In this document: positions 5,587-8,779 of the stretch, piece by piece
How positions within the stretch are numbered: the first letter of the stretch is position 1
Layout: the number at the start of each line of letters is the position of its first letter
The notes under the pieces: model-generated
What the model was told of the DNA's origin: nothing
The model's database searches: none
The model's input: only the letters and a program-made list of their open reading frames with translations
From: Avisuccinivibrio_A sp964399665
GTDB lineage: Bacteria; Pseudomonadota; Gammaproteobacteria; Enterobacterales; Succinivibrionaceae
Assembly (NCBI GenBank): GCA_964399665.1
Contig: CAYNSI010000082.1
Coordinates: 1-8,779 of the forward strand
Direction of reading: 5' to 3'
DNA length: 8,779 nucleotides
Position numbers and translations under genes: made by a program

Positions 5587-7089
5587 TTAGACCATCATCG
5601 CAATGAGCTTCTGCTCATTAAGATCCGGGCTTCTTAACACCTCCCCACTTAATTCCCCGTTTTTCATAATCAGGATGCGGTCGCACATGCCAATAAGCTC
5701 CATGAGTTCTTCTGAAATCATAATGATGGATTTACCTTCCTGTCTTAGCCGGTTCATAAGCTGATAGATATCCTGTTTTACCTTAATATCTATGCCGCGG
5801 GTGGGACTGTCCAGCACCAGGATATTTGATCCTCTGCCGATCCAGCGGGCCAGCACAACTTTTTGCTTATTGCCGCCTGAAAGCTCGGAGACAAACTGGG
5901 CGGTATTAACCATCTTCACCGACATTTCATAGGCATGTTCCTGAGCAAAGTCCCTGATTTTGCCCCAGTGCAAAAAAGGAGTCCTGCCTATGGTGAGAAA
6001 TTTTAATGACGGCAGGGCGATGTTGTCCCTGATACTTTGATTAAGGACCACTGACTCATTGTCGCGATCTTTTGAGGTATAGGCTATCGAGTGATTAATG
6101 GCGGTGGTGATATTTTTGATCTGGGTGCCGTCGGCAAGAGTGACCTTGCCTGTACGATCGTAACTTGCCCCGAAAATTGCCCGGCCGACCTCATGCATGC
6201 CGGATTCTGAAAGCCCCCCGAATCCTAAGATCTCCCCTTTGTGCAGATCAAAACTGACATTTTTGATGATCCCCGGGACCGTGACATTCCTAACCTTAAG
6301 CACCACTTCATCCTGAATTTTCCCGTCAAAGTCCGAGCGATAGTAATCACCGGTGACTTCCCGGCCTACCATAAGTTTTTTAAGATCATCTTCGGTAACA
6401 TCAGAGCTTTTTACGGTATCGATGTAGAGCCCGTCGCGCAAAATGGTAATGGTGTCTGATTTTGCCAGAACTTCTGGAAGATCATGGGAAATGAAGATGA
6501 TGGTATTGCCCTCGCGGCGGATCCTCTCCATATGCTTGTAAAGCTCTTCGCGGCCTTCCTGTGACAATGCCGTGGTGGTCTCGTCAATAACGACGATTTT
6601 AGGATGAAAGTAGGTGGCCTTGACGATTTCAATTAATTTGCGATCTTCAAACTTGTAATCATCAATCATGTCGGAGGCTTTGATATGCTCAAAACCGTAC
6701 TCTTTTAAAAGGCGGTTGGCTTCGGCATTCATGGCAGGGGTATTACGCCAGCCGTAAGTGATAAAACGCTCTTCATGCCCCAGGAAAATATTTTCGGCAA
6801 CCGTAAGGCCCGAGATGGTTCCTAATTCCTGTACGATGATGGATACGCCAAGATTATTGGCATGAACCTGATTGACAGGATGGATCTCCTCACCATCTAA
6901 GATAAACTGCCCGCTTTCCATGGTGTAAATTCCGGTCAGCATATTAGTAAGCGTGGACTTTCCTGAACCGTTTTCACCAATCAGGGCATGGATCTCCCCC
7001 TTACTGATGTCAAAGGAGACATTTTGCAGGGCCTTAGTGATCCCAAAGGTTTTTGAGATATTCCTGACATTAAGTCTTACTTCACTCAT
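5587..7089 (-). CDS. Sugar ABC transporter ATP-binding protein with two nucleotide-binding domains
   Basis: 500 residues, the length of RbsA/AraG/MglA proteins, with two fused ATPase domains on the cytoplasmic face. NBD1 has Walker A GENGSGKST (38-46), a Q-loop Q87, Walker B IVVIDE (165-170) and switch His H202. In place of its LSxGQ signature is DYKFEDRKLIEI (about 144-155). NBD2 has an intact signature LSGGNKQK (403-410), but Walker A is degenerate (FGGLSESG, 290-297) and Walker B reads LVLDSPTRGID (425-434 approx.), with Ser where the catalytic Glu would be. Only the site built from NBD1 Walker A/B and NBD2 signature should hydrolyse ATP. Start ATG 7089 has AGGAGGG (7100-7094) overlapping the permease A stop. 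Confidence 0.95.
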   Translation of the reverse strand: MSEVRLNVRNISKTFGITKALQNVSFDISKGEIHALIGENGSGKSTLTNMLTGIYTMESGQFILDGEEIHPVNQVHANNLGVSIIVQELGTISGLTVAENIFLGHEERFITYGWRNTPAMNAEANRLLKEYGFEHIKASDMIDDYKFEDRKLIEIVKATYFHPKIVVIDETTTALSQEGREELYKHMERIRREGNTIIFISHDLPEVLAKSDTITILRDGLYIDTVKSSDVTEDDLKKLMVGREVTGDYYRSDFDGKIQDEVVLKVRNVTVPGIIKNVSFDLHKGEILGFGGLSESGMHEVGRAIFGASYDRTGKVTLADGTQIKNITTAINHSIAYTSKDRDNESVVLNQSIRDNIALPSLKFLTIGRTPFLHWGKIRDFAQEHAYEMSVKMVNTAQFVSELSGGNKQKVVLARWIGRGSNILVLDSPTRGIDIKVKQDIYQLMNRLRQEGKSIIMISEELMELIGMCDRILIMKNGELSGEVLRSPDLNEQKLIAMMV

Positions 7090-7098
7090 GCTGCCCTC

Positions 7099-8049
7099 CT
7101 ATTTGACAATCTCACCTTTGTGGATCCTGGTGGTTAAGGTGATGATGATAAGCAGTGCCAGGCCTGAGATCATATCCTGGATGGCAGTAGGTGCCCCCAG
7201 GGAGATAAAGCCGAAGAAGATGATGTTGACAATAAACTCACCTAAAATGATCGCCTGAAGGGGAATGCCGTAGCGCATAAAGGCAAGCCCGAAGAAGCAT
7301 CCCATGGTGGGGATGAAGTTGCGGCTCATTGATGACATGCCGGTTACCGCGACTATGGATGAGCCGTAGCTTATGGTCAAAATTGCCATGGCCCCGAAAA
7401 AGGAGCCGCTTAGAATAAAGGCACAGAGTTTAAATTTATCAACGTTGATGCCCATATTTTTGGCAACGAGTTCATTTGAGCCTATGGCATAAGTATAGGT
7501 ACCGAATTTGGTGTAATTTAAGACGATGTATGCAATTACAAAGGTAATGCAGGCTAAGATGATGTTGCCTGGCATCTGTCCTAAACCCCTCATGTCAGAA
7601 GGCAGAGTCTGTCCGATACCGCCTGCCATATAGTTGGCAATAGCCTCGTAAATCAGGGCTAAACCTGCCGTTACTATCATTGAGGGGATGCGCAGCCTGA
7701 TATAGAAAAAACCATTGCAAAGTCCTACCAGGGCCCCTGTTGCTATGCACCCTAAGATGAGTCCAACATAGCCTAAGTTAAAGGTTGTTGCCATCTGGCA
7801 GCCCACTACGGCAGAGAGGATAATATTGGCGCCTATTGAAAAATCAAACAGCCCCATGTCCATCACAAAGTAGAACCCAATGGCGCCCACCGTTGCAATC
7901 AGGCTGGCCTGGAAGTAGGCCATAAGATTTTCAGGAGAACCGAAGTTGTGCGGGGTGAGCACCTTGAAAATCGCCCAGGATAGGAACACCAGAGCAACGA
8001 GGACGATGTAGCCCTTTGTGGCACCGGAGAGATTTTTAAACCCAGTCAT
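7099..8049 (-). CDS. Sugar ABC transporter permease A, divergent RbsC/AraH type
   Basis: First gene of the operon; 316 residues from ATG 8049. AAAGG (8061-8057) lies 7 nt upstream; an in-frame TTG at 8106 would add 19 non-membrane residues and lacks this support. The membrane segments follow the BPD_transp_2 pattern: MGLFDFSIGA (65-74) in place of GGIDLSVG, ATGALVGLCNGFFYIRLRIPS (about 103-123), and KFGTYTYAIGSNELVAKNMGI (181-201), the ATPase-contact loop. The usual VLGGTSLxGG stretch is replaced by TMGCFFGLAFMRYGIP (248-263), so this is the more divergent partner of permease B. The two probably form a heterodimeric channel. ATPase starts 9 nt after its TAG. Confidence 0.92.
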   Translation of the reverse strand: MTGFKNLSGATKGYIVLVALVFLSWAIFKVLTPHNFGSPENLMAYFQASLIATVGAIGFYFVMDMGLFDFSIGANIILSAVVGCQMATTFNLGYVGLILGCIATGALVGLCNGFFYIRLRIPSMIVTAGLALIYEAIANYMAGGIGQTLPSDMRGLGQMPGNIILACITFVIAYIVLNYTKFGTYTYAIGSNELVAKNMGINVDKFKLCAFILSGSFFGAMAILTISYGSSIVAVTGMSSMSRNFIPTMGCFFGLAFMRYGIPLQAIILGEFIVNIIFFGFISLGAPTAIQDMISGLALLIIITLTTRIHKGEIVK

Positions 8050-8111
8050 AACAATACCTTTGTGGTGTGAACTTGAAGTTCGTAAAGCACATCCTGTAAC
8101 TTGCAAAAGGC

Positions 8112-8141
8112 AGGGCAGCAGAGGTTTTTACTCCCAGCCCT
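8112..8141 (-). other. Leader hairpin before permease A, possible attenuator
   Basis: In the predicted leader, AGGGC (8141-8137 on the minus strand) pairs with GCCCU (8116-8112). An inner GAG/CUC stem has a U/A-rich 7-base loop. On the minus strand it is followed by GCCUUUUGC. The short U run could pause or partly terminate transcription. A separate GAACT-TCA-AGTTC hairpin (8081-8069) lies just before the RBS. Both are weak. Confidence 0.25.
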
Positions 8142-8178
8142 TGTAGATGATGATAGCGGCAATTTTTTCAATGCGTAC

Positions 8179-8190
8179 GCAACCGTTTAC
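8179..8190 (-). promoter_or_regulatory. LacI/GalR-family operator at the permease operon start point
   Basis: The minus strand reads GTAAACGGTTGC, identical over 12 bases to the site at 2936-2947. It lies directly downstream of the -10 box, so a bound repressor would cover the transcription start. It runs into the palindrome TGCGTACGCA (8172-8181). No LacI-type regulator gene is recognisable in the window. Confidence 0.55.
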
Positions 8191-8194
8191 GGAA

Positions 8195-8200
8195 ATTTTA
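8195..8200 (-). promoter_or_regulatory. -10 box of the permease/ATPase/araA operon
   Basis: TAAAAT on the minus strand matches TATAAT at 5 of 6 positions. The expected start near 8188 falls in the operator and gives a leader of about 139 nt before the ATG at 8049. No good -35 hexamer lies 16-18 bp upstream, which suggests activator dependence on the CRP-like site at 8237-8252. Confidence 0.45.
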
Positions 8201-8236
8201 GCAAGCTCACGTTTTTGGACCGATTAACCGCGTTTA

Positions 8237-8252
8237 TTTGATAAAGATCACA
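8237..8252 (-). promoter_or_regulatory. CRP-like binding site upstream of the permease operon
   Basis: TTTGA-TAAAGA-TCACA matches the TGTGA-N6-TCACA consensus at 9 of 10 conserved bases and has A-rich flanks. Its centre (8244.5) lies about 57 bp upstream of the predicted start near 8188, close to but not exactly the class I position of -61.5. Activation by cAMP-CRP fits a sugar-uptake operon. Confidence 0.55.
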
Positions 8253-8711
8253 AAACATCCAAAGTGGAGAATGGCAGGAAAAAGAGTCTTTGTAGAATGC
8301 GGCGAAAAATCCCCAGCTTTAGCGATGGTGATGTAAGCAGCTTTCGCGCAAGTTAAGGATATGTTTTTGCTGACGTTAGAATCTGTATGCTGCAGACTAT
8401 TCTCTGCATAAATAGGACAGGACATGCCCGAATCTTCGCTCGTTGACATCATGTAAGACCTTTTGGAGCACAAAACAGGGGGCTGTGGTGGGAGAAACGA
8501 GATCCCGTGCCTTCAGGTGTGGGGAGTGTCAAGCCAAAGAAAGAGTCTCTTGCAAAAAATAAGGTGACGGCAGTAAGCCACCGCCCTAATGCTGTCTTTT
8601 GTGCTTTTGTTGAGTGCAACAAAATTGTGCAGCTGCAGTCTGAGATCCGTCAGGGGATTAGGATTTATCAAGGCTCGTTTAACATTGCAACATTTACAGC
8701 GATATTCCCTT
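8253..8711. other. Region without a recognisable gene
   Basis: Short open frames occur on both strands, but none has a recognisable product, a good RBS and coding-like composition together. Apart from the terminator-like hairpin at 8554-8582 I see no feature here. It separates the permease operon promoter from whatever gene lies to the right. Confidence 0.5.
8554..8582 (-). terminator. Possible intrinsic terminator for a gene to the right
   Basis: On the minus strand GGTG (8582-8579) plus GC (8578-8577) pairs with GC (8571-8570) plus CACC (8566-8563), with a 3-base bulge and UUACU loop. It is followed at once by UUAUUUUUU. This is acceptable terminator geometry, though the stem is short and bulged. 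It would end transcription before the permease operon promoter. Confidence 0.4.
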
Positions 8712-8779
8712 TTAAACTGTGATTTCCTCAAGTCTTACAATTTCCCTTAGACTGGTTGGGTCTTGTTTGTTATCTGCCT
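8712..8779 (-). CDS. Possible C-terminal tail of an unidentified minus-strand gene, partial
   Basis: One minus-strand frame is open from the right edge to a TAA at 8714-8712 and reads ADNKQDPTSLREIVRLEEITV. The tail has an amphipathic, helix-like end. The terminator-like hairpin 130 nt downstream would suit a gene ending here. With only 21 residues I cannot name a family, and an open frame of this length can arise by chance. A regulator gene upstream of the operon would be a natural neighbour, but nothing here shows that. Confidence 0.3.
   Translation of the reverse strand, partial: ADNKQDPTSLREIVRLEEITV

Noticed and set aside
1826..7258. Plus-strand open frames of 60-116 codons opposite the sugar locus
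   Set aside because: All lie antisense within strongly supported minus-strand genes and show no family resemblance.
8050..8106. A 19-codon upstream extension of permease A from TTG 8106
   Set aside because: A rare start with no good SD and a non-family N-terminus, whereas ATG 8049 has AAAGG at good spacing and begins the expected sequence.
8234..8473. A 79-codon minus-strand open frame upstream of the permease operon
   Set aside because: No recognisable family, poor RBS, and it covers the CRP-like site.
8507..8731. Open frames of about 71-72 codons on both strands near the right edge
   Set aside because: They mirror each other, cover the terminator-like hairpin and have no family resemblance. 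The minus one conflicts in frame with the tail ending at 8712.
1..8779. CRISPR array, prophage, toxin-antitoxin or defence genes
   Set aside because: No regularly spaced repeats and no such proteins were seen; apart from the transposase tail and tRNA, all confident genes are sugar transport or isomerase genes.

Overview
The window looks like chromosomal DNA of a gammaproteobacterium with about mid-40s percent GC. The evidence is proteobacterial-type signal peptides, a tRNA with an encoded CCA end and a stable-RNA style promoter, and CRP-like sites (TGTGA-N6-TCACA type) in front of sugar genes. An anaerobic gut or rumen gammaproteobacterium such as a Succinivibrionaceae member would fit, but no phylogenetic marker in the window proves this.

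Layout. Positions 1-65 hold the last 20 codons of an IS200/IS605-type TnpA on the plus strand. A minus-strand tRNA-Thr(CGT) follows at 137-212, with its own promoter. Next is a plus-strand gene (355-1314) for a secreted RbsB-type sugar-binding protein that has no transporter partner in the window. It converges on a minus-strand gene (1492-2607) for a second, longer periplasmic sugar-binding protein. The two are separated by an intrinsic terminator that serves the minus-strand gene.

The rest is a minus-strand sugar locus, read right to left: permease A (8049-7099), a double-domain sugar ABC ATPase (7089-5587), permease B (5576-4617), and L-arabinose isomerase araA (4572-3121). Then come a GC-rich hairpin, a 513-bp control region, and the binding protein (2607-1492). 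Spacings of 9-10 nt and Shine-Dalgarno sequences that overlap stop codons tie permease A, ATPase and permease B into one transcript. AraA follows after 44 nt and is probably on the same transcript. The 513-bp gap suggests that the binding protein has an additional promoter of its own.

How it works together: the binding protein captures a pentose, most likely L-arabinose, in the periplasm. The two different permeases and the asymmetric ATPase import it, and AraA converts L-arabinose to L-ribulose. The kinase and epimerase (araB, araD) are not in the window.

Regulation: both transcription units carry the same 12-mer, GTAAACGGTTGC, which resembles a LacI/GalR-family operator. A 10-base core of it recurs inside the signal-peptide codons of the binding protein. 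A good CRP-like site and a TAAAAT -10 box lie next to the operator in front of permease A. A weaker class II-like CRP arrangement and an RNA leader able to fold lie in front of the binding protein. The last 500 bases on the right are mostly non-coding, with a possible terminator and a 21-codon tail of an unidentified minus-strand gene.
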